Part shown: one piece after another, positions 1 through 9,290 of the stretch
Position numbering within the stretch: the first letter of the stretch is position 1
Layout: every line of letters starts with the position of its first letter
Assembly: GCA_963728965.1 (NCBI GenBank)
Contig: CAVSMH010000012.1
Coordinates: forward strand, 372,001-436,000
Direction of reading: 5' to 3'
Length of the DNA stretch: 64,000 nucleotides
Origin: DASQZT01 sp963728965
Lineage (GTDB): Bacteria; Acidobacteriota; Terriglobia; Bryobacterales; Bryobacteraceae
Made by a program: the position numbers and the translations under genes
The notes under the pieces: model-generated
Seen by the model: the letters and a program-made list of their open reading frames with translations, nothing else
What the model was told of the DNA's origin: nothing
Databases searched by the model: none

Positions 1-558
1 AGTGACGAGCAAGTCTGGAACGAATTCCGCGACAAGTGGGATCAGATGACGGTCCTCAGCGAGGTGAAGCTCCAAAAACTCGAAGTGGCCCGTTCGCCTA
101 CGCCCGAAGTCCCGAATGGTAATGAGGAATTTGACATACCGAATGGTCCCACCGAAGCCGCGGCGACGGTAAGAGTGCGGACTATGCAAAGCTTCTTCCG
201 GAAGATGGTGCTCGCGGCCTACCACTCCCGATGTTGCATCACCGGGAATCCTGTTGAGGAACTGCTTGTGGCCAGCCATATTTTGCCGTGGTGCGATTTT
301 CCAGAACATCGCCTCAATCCGAGGAATGGTCTTTGCCTGGCCGCACATTTCGACCGGGCTTTTGATCGGCACCTCGTCACATTCGATGGCGAACTGAGAC
401 TGATACTCAGCCCCGCGCTGAAGCGTTATCTTCCGAACCCGGCCATTGAGTCGGAGTTCGCGTGTCGCGAAGGTCAGCGCCTGACCTGTCCTGATCGCTT
501 CCTGCCGGATGCCGACTTTCTTGCATATCACCGCGACAGGATGGTTCAGTTCGAGTGA
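1..558 (+). CDS. HNH endonuclease, 5' end outside window
   Basis: The frame is open from base 1 through the first internal ATG at 46 to TGA at 556-558, so the gene begins before the window. The visible 185 residues end in an HNH_2-type nuclease domain: a Cys-containing segment (CCITG) is followed by ASHILPW and then NGLCLAAHFDRAFD, the usual order of the metal and catalytic His/Asn positions in restriction-type HNH proteins. The N-terminal part is missing, so any targeting domain is unknown. It probably cuts DNA, perhaps as a restriction enzyme. It is followed 30 bp later by a truncated ATPase. Confidence 0.75.
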   Translation, partial: SDEQVWNEFRDKWDQMTVLSEVKLQKLEVARSPTPEVPNGNEEFDIPNGPTEAAATVRVRTMQSFFRKMVLAAYHSRCCITGNPVEELLVASHILPWCDFPEHRLNPRNGLCLAAHFDRAFDRHLVTFDGELRLILSPALKRYLPNPAIESEFACREGQRLTCPDRFLPDADFLAYHRDRMVQFE

Positions 559-571
559 GCTGAGTCGATAA

Positions 572-1530
572 TCTTCGTCTGCGCTGGTGCGAGAGTTCAT
601 TCAGAATGCCCTCGACGCGCGCCTGGATGGCCAGCCCGTCCGAGTGCGCTTCATATTCGGAAAACTCGACCCGGAGAGTGCGTCGCCTTACATCGAGAGC
701 CTGCGCAGCCATGTCCAGGCGAAAGATTCCGGCGGGAAGAAAGACGTCGTGCCAGACCCGGATGAACCGATGAGCTTCGTGGCAGTCGAAGACTTCGGGA
801 CGCGAGGTCTGAGGGGGGACCCGACTCACGACGATGAAGAGAGCGGCGCTGCGGTCGGCGAGCGCAATGATTTTTACTATTTCTGGCGAAACCTGGGACG
901 TTCCGGAAAGGGAGAAGCGGAGCGGGGCCGATGGGGTTTAGGACATACCGTGTACGCAGCGGCCTCACGGCTAAACTCATTTCTGGGAGTAACACAGCGC
1001 AGCGATGACCACCGGGCACTTCTCATGGGGCAGTCGGTCCTAAAGATCCATAGAGTCGACGGGAAGAAGTACAGCCCCTATGGATGGTTCGGCCTCTCTG
1101 GGTAGCAAGCATTTGTTTTGCCCGTCGAATCCGTGCCTCTGACCGACAAGTTCTGTGATGAATTCGCGTTGGACCGGCATTCGGGCCCCGGCCTCTCGGT
1201 TGTGGTTCCATTTCCCGAGTCAACGATCGATCATGCGGCCGTGGCGCGTGCGGCAGTCAGCCATTATTTCTATCCAATCCTGGCGTCAGAGCTTACCGTC
1301 GAAATCGCGTCAAACGGCATCACGGAAATGCTGACTGCGGCGACCCTCCGTGTCCAGGCAAAGGCTCTCTTCGGTAAAGAGCAGCAACTTCTGGGTAATC
1401 TCTTGAAAGTTTTCGATCTGGTCGAATGGTCGCTCGGCCTGAACCCAGATGATTACATTTATCCAAACTCCTTGCCTCCAGGACGGCCATCTTGGGATAC
1501 GGTCCCGGTGGCGTCGCCTGCCGCCCCGGC
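572..1530 (+). pseudogene. GHKL (Hsp90-like) ATPase, truncated and with internal stop
   Basis: The frame opens right after a TAA at 569-571 and reads immediately into an N-box-like motif (REFIQNALDAR), then VAVEDFG and GRWGLGHTVYAAASR, the ATP-lid signatures of GHKL ATPases. Family members have residues before the N box, so the 5' end is lost. A TAG at 1103-1105 interrupts the frame. The same frame continues with convincing protein (LPVESVPLTDKFCDEFALD) after it, so this is one gene with a nonsense codon. The C-terminal part runs into a DUF2924 remnant near 1500-1540. Defence islands often carry such ATPases, but the role here is unknown. Confidence 0.6.
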
Positions 1531-1754
1531 GCCAAAGCCAGTGGGACGCGACCCGCGATTGCCGGTCGCCGGTTCCTTCCTCATCCTTAAGTACGGGTCG
1601 AAACTGTTGCGGGTCAAAGTGCTGGAGTCCGGCTTCGATTACGAAGGCGAGACTTACAAATCGCTATCCGCCGTCGCCACCCGGATAGAGGGCAAAAAGC
1701 GAAAACGGTTTCCTGTTCTTCGGACTGGGGAACACGCCCGAGCCGGGGACGTGA
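1530..1754 (+). pseudogene. DUF2924 domain remnant, frameshifted
   Basis: In frame with the ATPase remnant, the sequence changes to RDPRLPVAGS, then KVLESGFDYEGETYKSLSAV, typical of DUF2924 proteins found beside large serine recombinases in mobile elements. The expected ending (GFLFFGL) is present but in the +1 frame, ending at TGA 1752-1754, so one base has been lost or gained near 1700. The open frame otherwise continues to 1792 with unrelated residues. The piece seems fused to the ATPase by deletion. The function of DUF2924 is not established. Confidence 0.55.
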
Positions 1755-1871
1755 GCGGCCGCCGCGCGGTAGCGCGCCACCCGGACTTGTGATCCACTCT
1801 CGCCAGCCCCCAAATAGCCTGTCAAAATAGAAAATGCCAGCCGGTAGCACGCCGCGCGTCTGGGGAGGGAA

Positions 1872-2640
1872 ATGCCCGCCGATGCCAAAGACATCAAACT
1901 GCTTTTCACCAGGATGCGCTTGTCTGAGCAGCGGACGCGCCGTCCGGCCATCGAATTGGCCATCAAGAATGCCGAGGACGCCTTCCGGGAAGAGAGCTTG
2001 CCGACGATTGGCGCGGGCATCCGCTGAAGACCGACCGCATCGCATCCGGCCAGGCCATGAACGATCAGCCCGGGTACTGGGCGGCGGGCGTTCGATACGC
2101 CGCGCTTATCGCGGTGGCCCATGGACCGCCGAAGCCGAGGATGCCTCCGATCCGCGCCGCTTCGAGAAGTCCATCGATGACATCATCTATGCGGTAGCGG
2201 CCACCACCTTCGAAGCGAAGGTGAGCGGATACGCGAAGATCGGTTTCCAGCGGGAGAGGACGGTGATCGACCAGTTCTGTCGTGACGTGCGCAACGCGGC
2301 CCACCGGGAGATGAAGCAACTCGCCCGCGCTGTTTGGCGAAAATACGAGCCGCAGCAGACCGTTTCCGCCGCCGGGACGGCATCGCCGCCCGCCGATACG
2401 GACGGTGACCAATCTGTACCGGTCAGCGGGGAACCGAGCCGGGGACCGCGCCCCGACCGGGAGAGCCTGTTGGTCAACAAGCGGAGCGTGACACGGTTGG
2501 AGGCGGCTGAGTATCTCGGCCTGTCGCCCCGGCAAGTCTACAATCTGGTCCGCGAGGGCCATCTCGTCCGCGTGGGCGCAGGGAAGAACATGCGCATCGA
2601 CGTGGAGAGCCTCCGGCAGCGGCGGGCGCCTGAAAAATAA
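1872..2640 (+). pseudogene. unknown gene with C-terminal HTH, two frameshifts
   Basis: Three successive frames give continuous plausible protein: ATG 1872 to about 1995 (MPADAKDIKLLF...), then a second frame to about 2120 (LADDWRGHPLKTDRIASGQA), then a third to TAA at 2640. The last part holds an excisionase/MerR-like helix-turn-helix (VTRLEAAEYLGLSPRQVYNL) followed by the usual short wing. A DNA-binding role is likely for the intact ancestor. The third frame alone is open from 1834, but its N-terminal residues look like out-of-frame translation. It sits in the remains of a mobile element. Confidence 0.5.
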
Positions 2641-2732
2641 GTGGAAACGATCGAAAGTAATCGGCAATTAGTGGAAATTGGTGGAAGTCCGCAGGTCTAT
2701 GAAATTAAGACGCTTACACGTATGCTTGGCGC

Positions 2733-2951
2733 ATGCATGCGAAATTCTCTGCGGCGTTGCTGCCGGATACGAAAGCCGCCCAGCGGCTGCCGTGTAGCGT
2801 TCATACCCTACGCTGGTGGCGCCGCCAGGGTCGCGGTCCCACGTTCCTGAAGATCGGCGGGCGGGTCTTCTACCGCCCGGAAGACATCGACGCCTGGCTC
2901 ACCTCGTGCCTGCGCGCTGGTGAGCGGCCGGATGCGGGTGGCGCGGCGTGA
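2733..2951 (+). CDS. AlpA/excisionase-like HTH protein
   Basis: This 72-residue protein has a helix-turn-helix of the HTH_17/AlpA type: CSVHTLRWWRRQGRGPTFLK followed by GGRVFYRPEDIDAWL. Such proteins act as excisionases or prophage regulators. The ATG at 2733 gives a start just before the first helix. The stop overlaps the GTG start of the next gene (2948), implying translational coupling with the prim-pol fragment, a common order in integrative elements. Confidence 0.65.
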   Translation: MHAKFSAALLPDTKAAQRLPCSVHTLRWWRRQGRGPTFLKIGGRVFYRPEDIDAWLTSCLRAGERPDAGGAA

Positions 2952-3445
2952 CCATCCTCGACTTCCTGACTCACGTCTGCCAGGACAAACCGGACGACCA
3001 GTACGTCCTCACCTGGACCCGGCAGAATAAGCGGTCTCGTTGGTTCACCAGCCTTGCGGATGCCGCGGAGTTCGTGGCGAGCGTCAGCGGCTCCATGGAC
3101 GTGTACGTCGGCGTCGGTCTGGCTGGCAAGGATTACGGGCCCACGCACCGCTGCATCTCCAGCGAGGTCACCGGGATTTGCGGCATCGCCTCCGATTTTG
3201 ACCTGCTCTCGGACGCTCACGCGGGCAAGGACCTGCCCGAGACGATTGATCAGGCGTTGATGCTGGTGCCGCCCGAGATGCCGCCGACCATCGTCACCCG
3301 CGCACCGGGCGCCCACGTTGCGCCGAAGGCGGCAGCCTGGTGGTGTGGTGCCAGCCAGCCACGGGCCGGAAACTTTGGCTTGCTATCCCGTGCCACTGAA
3401 GCCACGAATGGTGGCGTATGGAAACCACCACCAACCGATGCATAG
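2948..3445 (+). pseudogene. RepB-like prim-pol primase, N-terminal fragment
   Basis: Residues 1-120 resemble the start of plasmid/phage primase-polymerases: DVYVGVGL, then an acidic DFDLL motif placed like the metal-binding D-x-D of archaeo-eukaryotic primases, then PTIVTRAPGAH where the family has its substrate-binding His loop. After about 3310 the similarity stops and the frame runs into unrelated sequence. The protein is far shorter than the family (several hundred residues). A deletion joining it to the small phage-like genes downstream is the simplest reading. Confidence 0.5.
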
Positions 3446-3609
3446 CCGGCCACCACTCAGTTCGCTCCGATGGCACGTGCGCGAACTGCGGCAAAGCGGT
3501 ATGTGCCCACTATCGGGATGACAACAACATCGAGTATCACCTGGTGCCGGCTGATTTGCGGCCGATCTTCATCCGGGTGTTGCTCGATTGCCTAGTGAGC
3601 CAGGGGTGA
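3418..3609 (+). CDS. small Cys-rich hypothetical protein
   Basis: This 63-residue ORF starts with ATG. It contains a C-x2-C pair (CANCGK) with nearby His and Cys (CIAGHHS, VCAHY), suggesting a zinc knuckle. The stop TGA at 3607-3609 overlaps a GTG start at 3606 of the next small gene, a coupling typical of compact phage or plasmid genes. I do not recognise the family. Confidence 0.45.
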   Translation: METTTNRCIAGHHSVRSDGTCANCGKAVCAHYRDDNNIEYHLVPADLRPIFIRVLLDCLVSQG

Positions 3610-3812
3610 GCACGCCTCTTTGCGCCTGCTGTAAAAAGCCGTTCGTAAGCTACCCCGGCAGGCGCTTCTGTCTTGATTGCTCGACAAACCTGTGGCGCAA
3701 GCCCGATGCCGAATTGGATTGCCACGAGTACATGCGGCCATGGCGTATCGGCAAGCGGCTGCGTGAAGGCTTCCACATACTGGCTGTGACAGGAAGGGAA
3801 CCGTATTCGTAA
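3606..3812 (+). CDS. small zinc-ribbon-like hypothetical protein
   Basis: Starting at the overlapping GTG (3606), the 68-residue product has two C-x2-C pairs (CACCKK and CLDC) about 17 residues apart, the spacing of a zinc ribbon, followed by a basic C-terminal half (WRIGKRLREG). It is coupled to the upstream Cys-rich ORF. Unknown function; it may be a small phage regulatory or nucleic-acid-binding protein. Confidence 0.45.
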   Translation: MSTPLCACCKKPFVSYPGRRFCLDCSTNLWRKPDAELDCHEYMRPWRIGKRLREGFHILAVTGREPYS

Positions 3813-3816
3813 AGCG

Positions 3817-4236
3817 TTGATCGCTCTCGTTGTATTGGCGACGTTGCTGGTCGCTGCACCAACCACCATTCGGATCGGTATGCTGCTCGGCCCGACGCTG
3901 GCCAACGGCGGCGTGCTGGTGCTGGCGCCCAACGGCCAGGTGCAGGTGGCAGCGCTGGGTCCGGGCGTGGCGCTGGTGGGCAACGACAGTGGCGGGTACG
4001 TGCTCCAGGGGACCGTACCCAAGCTGGTCGTGGGCGTCAAGCCCGCGCGCCAGCAGGATGGGAGCTATCTGCTGCCTGATGCTGCTACCGCCGCGATGCT
4101 GGTGGTGTTCCGCAACGGCGTGCGGCAGTCGGCTGGCGATGACTACACCTACGATGCCAACACCAAGACCATCACGCCGTTGGCTGGCTTCCCGTGGGAC
4201 GCGAGCGATCTTGTGCTTTGCGATTACGTGTTTTAG
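3817..4236 (+). CDS. phage-like hypothetical protein with hydrophobic N-terminus
   Basis: TTG at 3817 is the first usable start after an in-frame stop. The 139 residues begin with a hydrophobic stretch, then a Gly/Val-rich beta region. The C-terminal half (VFRNGVRQSAGDDYTYDAN, then PWDASDLVLCDYVF) resembles the beta-sandwich modules at the ends of phage tail or decoration proteins. A terminator hairpin follows. It is probably the last gene of a relic phage-like operon. Exact role unknown. Confidence 0.5.
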   Translation: MIALVVLATLLVAAPTTIRIGMLLGPTLANGGVLVLAPNGQVQVAALGPGVALVGNDSGGYVLQGTVPKLVVGVKPARQQDGSYLLPDAATAAMLVVFRNGVRQSAGDDYTYDANTKTITPLAGFPWDASDLVLCDYVF

Positions 4237-4276
4237 CCACTGCCGACGATCCGGTTCAAAACTGAAGATCGAGCCA

Positions 4277-4302
4277 GGCGGGTGCAGCGGCCCCGCCTTT
4301 TT
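4277..4302 (+). terminator. rho-independent terminator
   Basis: A GGCGGG/CCCGCC stem with a short loop is followed by five T at 4298-4302. It lies 40 bp past the stop of the phage-like gene, so it ends that transcript. Confidence 0.65.
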
Positions 4303-4434
4303 CGTTTTGCGCCCATGCACGCCAGCGTCCATACGCCGGTTTTTTCGATTAGGTACTTCCGGGCGAGACGCGGGCGGCGCGTTGAACAGTAGCGCGACTT
4401 TGCTAGTGTACTGTCTTCGAAATAACTAGACAGG

Positions 4435-5235
4435 TCATTTCTTCTGTTTCCTGGCCTTGGGGCCGGTGCAGCCAGGTTTGATCTGCTCCAAGGTTTGGCG
4501 ACAGCGATTGAGCTTTTCCTGTATGGATTCGACGGTCGCTGTCCACACAAAGGGTTTGGGATTCTGATTCCACGCGGTGAGAAACTCCTCGATGGAGGCT
4601 TGGAGGTCGGCCACGCTGAGGAAAACGCCGCGGCGGATGGCCTTGTTATCCAAGTGGCCGAACCATCTCTCGACGAGGTTCATCCAACTGGAACTGGTAG
4701 GGACGAAGTGGGGCACGAATCGGGGATTGCGCTTAAGCCACGCCCTAACGTTGGCGTGCTTGTGCGTCCCGTAGTTGTCCATAATGAGATGCAAGGGGAC
4801 ATCGCCTGGAAACTCGGCGTTGAGCCGACGCAGAAATTTCAGAAATTCCTGATGCCGGTGTCTCTGATGACATTCGCCTACGACCTTACCTTCTAGAGTT
4901 TCCAGGGCGGCGAACAAAGTGGTGGTGCCGTTGCGTTTGTAATCGTGGGTCATGGTGCCGCATCGTCCCTTCTTGATCGGCAACCCCGGCTGTGTGCGAT
5001 CCAACGCCTGTATCTGGCTCTTTTCGTCTACGCATAGGACGATCGCCTGTTGCGGCGGATTCAGATACAGGCCCACGACATCGGTCAGCTTTTCCAGAAA
5101 CTTCGGATCGCGCGAGAGCTTAAAAGTCTCCGTGCGATGCGGCTGAAGATTGTGGGCTCGCCAGATATTGTTGACGGTGGACTTGCTCACGCCCTGGCTC
5201 TCCGCCATAGTCCGGCAACTCCAATGCGTCATCCC
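4435..5235 (-). pseudogene. IS630-family transposase, N-terminus lost
   Basis: The minus-strand frame encodes an IS630 transposase from THWSCRTMAESQGVSKSTV through to the C-terminus. The three catalytic acidic residues are visible: CVDEKSQ, IMDNYGTHKH and NLVERWF. About 120-140 N-terminal residues (the HTH part) are missing. Upstream of about 5235 the open frame is only antisense to an IS21 istA gene, so the long ORF reaching 5472 is not real there. The element was fused to IS21 by deletion. Confidence 0.8.
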
Positions 5236-6459
5236 AGCAGGTTTGAATTCTATCGGCGCTGGCTGAAGAAACTGGATCTGGTATTGCGACAGGAGCACCG
5301 CGCCGGCGAGAAGCTGTTTGTCGATTACGCCGGAGCCACGATTCCCATTCACGACCCTGAGAGTGGTGCCGTGCACGCCGCCGCCGTATTCGTGGCTGTG
5401 CTGGGCGCCAGCAGCTACACCTTCGCGGAAGCCACGACCGGCCAGGACCTGCGGAACTGGATCGGTTCTCATCTACGCGCGTTTGAGTTCTTCGACGGTG
5501 TGACCGAAGTCGTGGTGCCGGATAACTTGAAGAGTGCCGTCACGCATCCCAGCTATTACGAGCCGGATTTGAACCCGACCTATCGGGACCTGGGGGAGCA
5601 CTATGGCGTAGCGATCATTCCGGCGCGGCCGTATCGAGCTCGGGATAAAGCCAAGGCAGAGGTGGGAGTTCAGGTAGTTCAACGCTGGATCGTGGCCGCT
5701 CTGCGTAAGCGCAAGTTTTTCTCGCTGACGGAAGTCAACGAGGCCATCGCCGGGTTACTGGTTGGGGTGAACCAGCGGCCCTTCCGGAAACGCGAGGGCA
5801 GCCGCGCCACGTTATTCGCACAACTGGACAGGCCGGCACTGAAGCCGCTCCCAGCCACGCGTTATCAGTTCGGAGAATGGAAGACCGCTCGCGTCAACAT
5901 CCACTACCACATCGAAGTCGAGCGGCACTTCTACAGCGTGCCTTACGCGCTGGTCCACCAGGAGTTGGACGTACACCTGACAGGTGAAACCGTGGAGATC
6001 CTACACCGCGGGGTGCGGATCGCCTCCCATGCCCGTTCCTACGAGGCAGGAAAAGCCACGACGCTGACCGAGCACAGGCCCAAGTCGCACCAGAAGTACC
6101 TGGGGCGCACGCCCTCGCGGCTGATCGAAGAGGCCCAGCAAACCGGACCCTGCACCGGGCAACTGGTGGAAGCGATCCTGGCGGCGAAACGACATCCGGA
6201 GATGGGGTTCCGGTCCTGCCTGGGGATTCTGCGGCTGGCGAAGGCCTATCCTGCCGAGCGCATGGAAGCGGCAGCCCGGCGCTGCCTGCGGGCGGGGGCC
6301 TATAACTTCCAAAGCATGGATTCGATCCTGAAGAACCAGCTCGACCGGTTGCCGGTACCTGGCGAGCCGCCCGCCCAGACTGCCGTGGACCACGACAACA
6401 TCCGTGGCGCCGATTATTTTGATTCACCGCCGGAGGCCGATCCTCAGGCGATTCCATAG
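5236..6459 (+). pseudogene. istA: IS21-family istA transposase, N-terminus lost
   Basis: From about 5236 the plus strand reads as IstA. FEFYRRWLKKLD leads into the DDE catalytic core: LFVDYAG (D), VVPDNLKSAV (D) and RDKAKAEVGVQ (E). The C-terminal IstA domain follows and ends at TAG 6457-6459. The first roughly 120 residues, including the HTH, are replaced by IS630 sequence, so the apparent start at 5050 is spurious. istB follows 15 bp later as in intact IS21 elements. Transposition is not expected. Confidence 0.8.
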
Positions 6460-6474
6460 ACGACGAGGAGAAGC

Positions 6475-7231
6475 ATGCTCAACCAACAAACGATAGAGAA
6501 GTTGTACACCATGCGTATGCGCGGCATGGCCGACGCTTTTACGCAACAACAGGAAGACCCTCAAAGCACGCAACTCAGTTTCGAGGAACGCTTCGCACTG
6601 CTGGTGGACCGACAGTGGAACTGGCGGCAGAACCGGGCACTGGAAAGGCGACTCAGAGATGGGCGGCTACAAGGTCCGGCCTGCGTGGAGGATATCGATT
6701 TCCGAGCGGCGCGCGGCCTGGACAAGCAGGTTATCCGGCCGCTGATTCAGGACTCGGACTGGGTACGCCGCCACCAACACATTTTCCTGATCGGCCCGAC
6801 CGGGATTGGGAAAACATTTCTGGCAAGAGCTTTCGGGCAGAAGGCATGCCGGGATGGCTTCACTGCTTACTTCGCCACCGCAGCGCAGCTATTTCGGGAA
6901 CTCGAACTGGGGCGGGCCGACGGCAGGCAGCTATGCCAAGAAGCTACGGAGCTTGGGACAGGTTGACGTATTGATTGTCGACGACTGGGCGATGGCGCCC
7001 ATGGCCGAGGCGGAACGGCGCGCGTTCTTGGAGATCTGCGATGAGCGCTACTTGACCAGGTCAACCCTACTGACCAGCCAACTGCCGGTTGCGAAGTGGC
7101 ACGCACAGATCGGCGATCCCACGGTGGCCGATAGCATCTTGGATCGACTGGTGCATGGCGCACACCGGATCGAGTTACAGGGAGATTCGATCCGGAAGCT
7201 GAAAGGCCGCAATGGCAAAAAGGGTGAGTAG
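6475..7231 (+). pseudogene. istB: IS21-family istB helper ATPase, frameshifted
   Basis: ATG 6475 begins IstB (MLNQQTIEKLYTMRMRGMAD). The Walker A motif GPTGIGKT is in the first frame. That frame stops at 6966, but the rest of the protein (SYAKKLRSLGQVD, then Walker B LIVDDWAM, then arginine-finger region) continues in the +1 frame to 7231. The shift lies near 6915-6930. IstB normally assembles on DNA and activates IstA. The break adds to the evidence that this IS21 copy is dead. Confidence 0.8.
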
Positions 7232-7248
7232 GGGCCGTGGCGCCGGCT

Positions 7249-7284
7249 GTTTTGGGCCGCTAACTCCAGTCAGCGGCCAAAAAC
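7249..7284. repeat. IS21 right-end inverted repeat pair
   Basis: Just after istB, GTTTTGGGCCGCT (7249-7261) is mirrored by AGCGGCCAAAAAC (7272-7284), a nearly perfect inverted pair with a 10-base loop. IS21-family elements carry several short internal copies of such a repeat near each end, so this marks the right end zone. The exact outer boundary cannot be fixed because the left end of the element is gone. Confidence 0.4.
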
Positions 7285-7365
7285 GCGAACAGCGGCAAGA
7301 GAAGAATTTCCGATGAAGCACGACAAAGCAAACAGCTAAACTCTTGACGGATGTCGATCACTATT

Positions 7366-7894
7366 TCACACTGAGAGAGCCCTGCGTCGCTTCGCTCCGC
7401 TCTGATCGGCATCAGATTGGTCGGAATGCCCATCGATGCGATCTGTTGGCTGAAGTCCTCGTGGAACAACGCCGTTAACGCTTGCATTAGCGCAGTAGAA
7501 CTTCTCAGTCCCTCTTAAATTGACTGGTTCGTGGTGCTTGAAAGTCATACGTAATGACTGATCGACATCATCGGGTGTGATCTTGAAGAAACAATATTGT
7601 ACGCTCGGTGGGTATCGGTGGCGTGACATCCAGTAGCGACTCGTCAGGCTTTCTCCGCACGGCGTGAAATTCGGCTTCAAGAAGAAGCTGAGCGTGCTGC
7701 CAAATGATCCACCCCAAGACAATGCTGCCGCCGTGCGAAATCGTGTGAAGGCGGATATTCTCAAAACACCTGCCTGATTGGTATCGAGCGTCTGGTTCTA
7801 TGGCAACGTACACCGGCTCTGCACTGTCAACGAGGTTACCGCAACATTCGTGGATCGCTGGAGTGATCTCGTTTGGGGTAGTGGCTGTTATCAT
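7366..7894 (-). pseudogene. hypothetical protein, probably frameshifted near the C-terminus
   Basis: From CAT at 7892-7894 the minus strand encodes about 109 residues to 7568, including YQSGRCFENIRLHTISHGG, GWIIWQ and LEAEFHAVRRKPDESLLDVT. This looks like a small family of conserved hypotheticals (an 'ecology' of Trp/His/Asp residues around AEFHAVW.KP) that I cannot name firmly. After ILFLQD the frame ends, but a sensible-looking tail continues in another frame to 7366. A late frameshift is therefore likely. Unknown function. Confidence 0.4.
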
Positions 7895-7896
7895 GC

Positions 7897-8130
7897 TTAC
7901 GCCGCCGCTCCCCGCTGTCTCTCGAAAAGCTCCCGACGCCCTTCGCCCTGGCTGTATGCGAGATTCTTGACTTTCACCCACGTCGTTGCTTCCGGCGTGT
8001 ACAGGCCGTCCTTTCGCTTGGCAACGATGCCTTCCAGGTCCATCTCGCAGACGGCCCGGTAAAGCTCCCTTCCAGCGCCGTCAATGTAGTCGGCGTACAT
8101 GACGGCGATCCGGCGGTCGTAAGCGAAAAG
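7897..8130 (-). pseudogene. ATP-dependent DNA ligase fragment (LigD-type)
   Basis: The C-terminal part of this minus-strand frame matches the nucleotidyltransferase core of LigD-like ligases: ELYRAVCEMDLEGIVAKRKD (motif IV) followed by TTWVKVKN (motif V). The adenylation Lys motif and the OB domain are absent, and residues upstream of about 8130 do not resemble ligase. It is a short relic of a non-homologous end-joining ligase gene left by deletion. Confidence 0.6.
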
Positions 8131-8301
8131 TATAGTCGTCGCTGCGCTATCTGGCCGTTCTGGGGCGTCAATCCCAGTTCCGCAACTTCCCCAACGCCGG
8201 TCTGCGGTTCGTGGTGCTAAGATCTGGTTTCGATGCAAATTCAATACAGCGGCGGGGCTGTTCGGGGAGGCTCTGAGAACTTCCGCAGCGGCCAGCACTT
8301 C

Positions 8302-8634
8302 ATGCTCACCGCCCTGAAGATCATCCACACCTTCATTTGGATTGTCATGACCACCGCCAATTTCGCTGGCTTCTACTTGGCCCTGGTCGGACGGTTCGAC
8401 TGGTTGTTCTTCCTGTGCGTGGCCCTACTCGGCGGTGAGATCGTGGTTATCATCGTGAACCGGTGGAATTGCCCGCTCACTGATGTAATGGCGAGATTGA
8501 CATCGGACAGAAGAGCTAATTTCGATATTTATCTGCCGGAATGGTTGGCGGCGAACAACATCAAGATCTTCAGCGTGCTCATTGTGCTGGAGATCATGAT
8601 CGTCCTATTCCACAGGATATTCATGATGTCGTAG
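8302..8634 (+). CDS. small membrane protein, DUF2784-like
   Basis: ATG 8302 gives 110 residues with three predicted membrane helices: the first from residue 5, the second around FDWLFFLCVALLGGEIVVII, and the third at the C-terminus. Between the last two lies a loop with NRWNCPLTDVMARLTSDRRA and FDIYLPEWLA, a pattern of small DUF2784-like inner-membrane proteins. The longer open frame from 8233 adds residues with no membrane or family signal. Function unknown. Confidence 0.6.
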   Translation: MLTALKIIHTFIWIVMTTANFAGFYLALVGRFDWLFFLCVALLGGEIVVIIVNRWNCPLTDVMARLTSDRRANFDIYLPEWLAANNIKIFSVLIVLEIMIVLFHRIFMMS

Positions 8635-8645
8635 AATTCTGGCTT

Positions 8646-8948
8646 ATGCCCACCACGACCGTATCACGACTTTACCAGTTGAAGGTCACCTTGCTCGGCA
8701 TTGATCCCCCGATCTGGCGACGGCTCCAGGTTCCGAGCAACATGCGGCTCTGCCACTTGCATGATGTTCTTCAGGTGGCGATAGGTTGGACGGACAGCTA
8801 CGTCCATCAATTCGAGAATGCCGGCAAGATCTGGGGCGTGCCTGAGACGGACGACTACGACATCGGACTCCTTGATGAGAGCCGGGTGACAAGTCCGGTC
8901 AGGTCCGCCGCGGCCGAGAAATCGCAATTCTTGACCAGAAATCGTTGA
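8646..8948 (+). pseudogene. plasmid pRiA4b ORF-3 family protein, C-terminus lost
   Basis: The ATG at 8646 starts a recognisable pRiA4b ORF-3 domain: LYQLKVTLLGIDPPIWRRLQ, then LHDVLQVAIGWTDSYVHQF. The family is about 180 residues, with conserved Asp/Trp-rich C-terminal half. Here similarity ends after LLDESRVT (about 8890) and the frame stops at 8948. The break coincides with one end of the inverted transglutaminase segment, so the truncation and the inversion may share a cause. Confidence 0.65.
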
Positions 8949-9290
8949 TCGTTGTCCATCAGGGACTTATTCGGCGAGCGTATGAACCATCGCTGGGTAG
9001 CGGCGACCCCGTGAATGCTCCACATATGGATCAAGAAATCAGCCCACCCTCCGCAGCGCCCGGTGGCATGTGGTCCGCTCAGAATACCTGCCGTGGTGTA
9101 AGTCGTGTCGTCGGCGGCGGTCTTCACGCCCTGCTTGTAGTAGTACATGCGGACGCCGTCACCCTTTCGCTGATACCCCTTGCCGTCATCGACGGAGTCC
9201 TTAAACGGTTTGAACGAGGCCAATACAAAATCGTTTTCCGCAGTCTTGTCCTTTCCGGGACCAAAGACCGGAAGGCGGACGGCGCGCCCC
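8915..9290 (-). pseudogene. inverted N-terminal half of transglutaminase-like protein
   Basis: The minus strand reads FKPFKDSVDDGKGYQRKG, then RMYYYKQGV, then TTAGILSGPHATGRCGGWAD and RFLVKNCDF. This matches the first half of a transglutaminase core with the nucleophilic Cys in GRCGGWA (codon 9053-9055). The His and Asp that should complete the triad are on the opposite strand just to the right (9329-9364). The reading ends antisense to the truncated pRiA4b gene. The best explanation is a segment of about 0.3-0.4 kb inverted inside the gene. Confidence 0.5.

Larger units (their letters stand above)
4400..7300. mobile_element. fused remnants of IS630 and IS21 elements
   Basis: Two insertion sequences lie head to head with both transposase N-termini missing, joined near 5235. 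Each keeps its gene 3' side. Neither can move alone. The outer ends are approximate. Confidence 0.65.

Noticed and set aside
8945..9270. N-terminal 100 residues of the long plus-strand frame to 9901
   Set aside because: The opposite strand reads as a transglutaminase-like half here, so this part of the frame is antisense.
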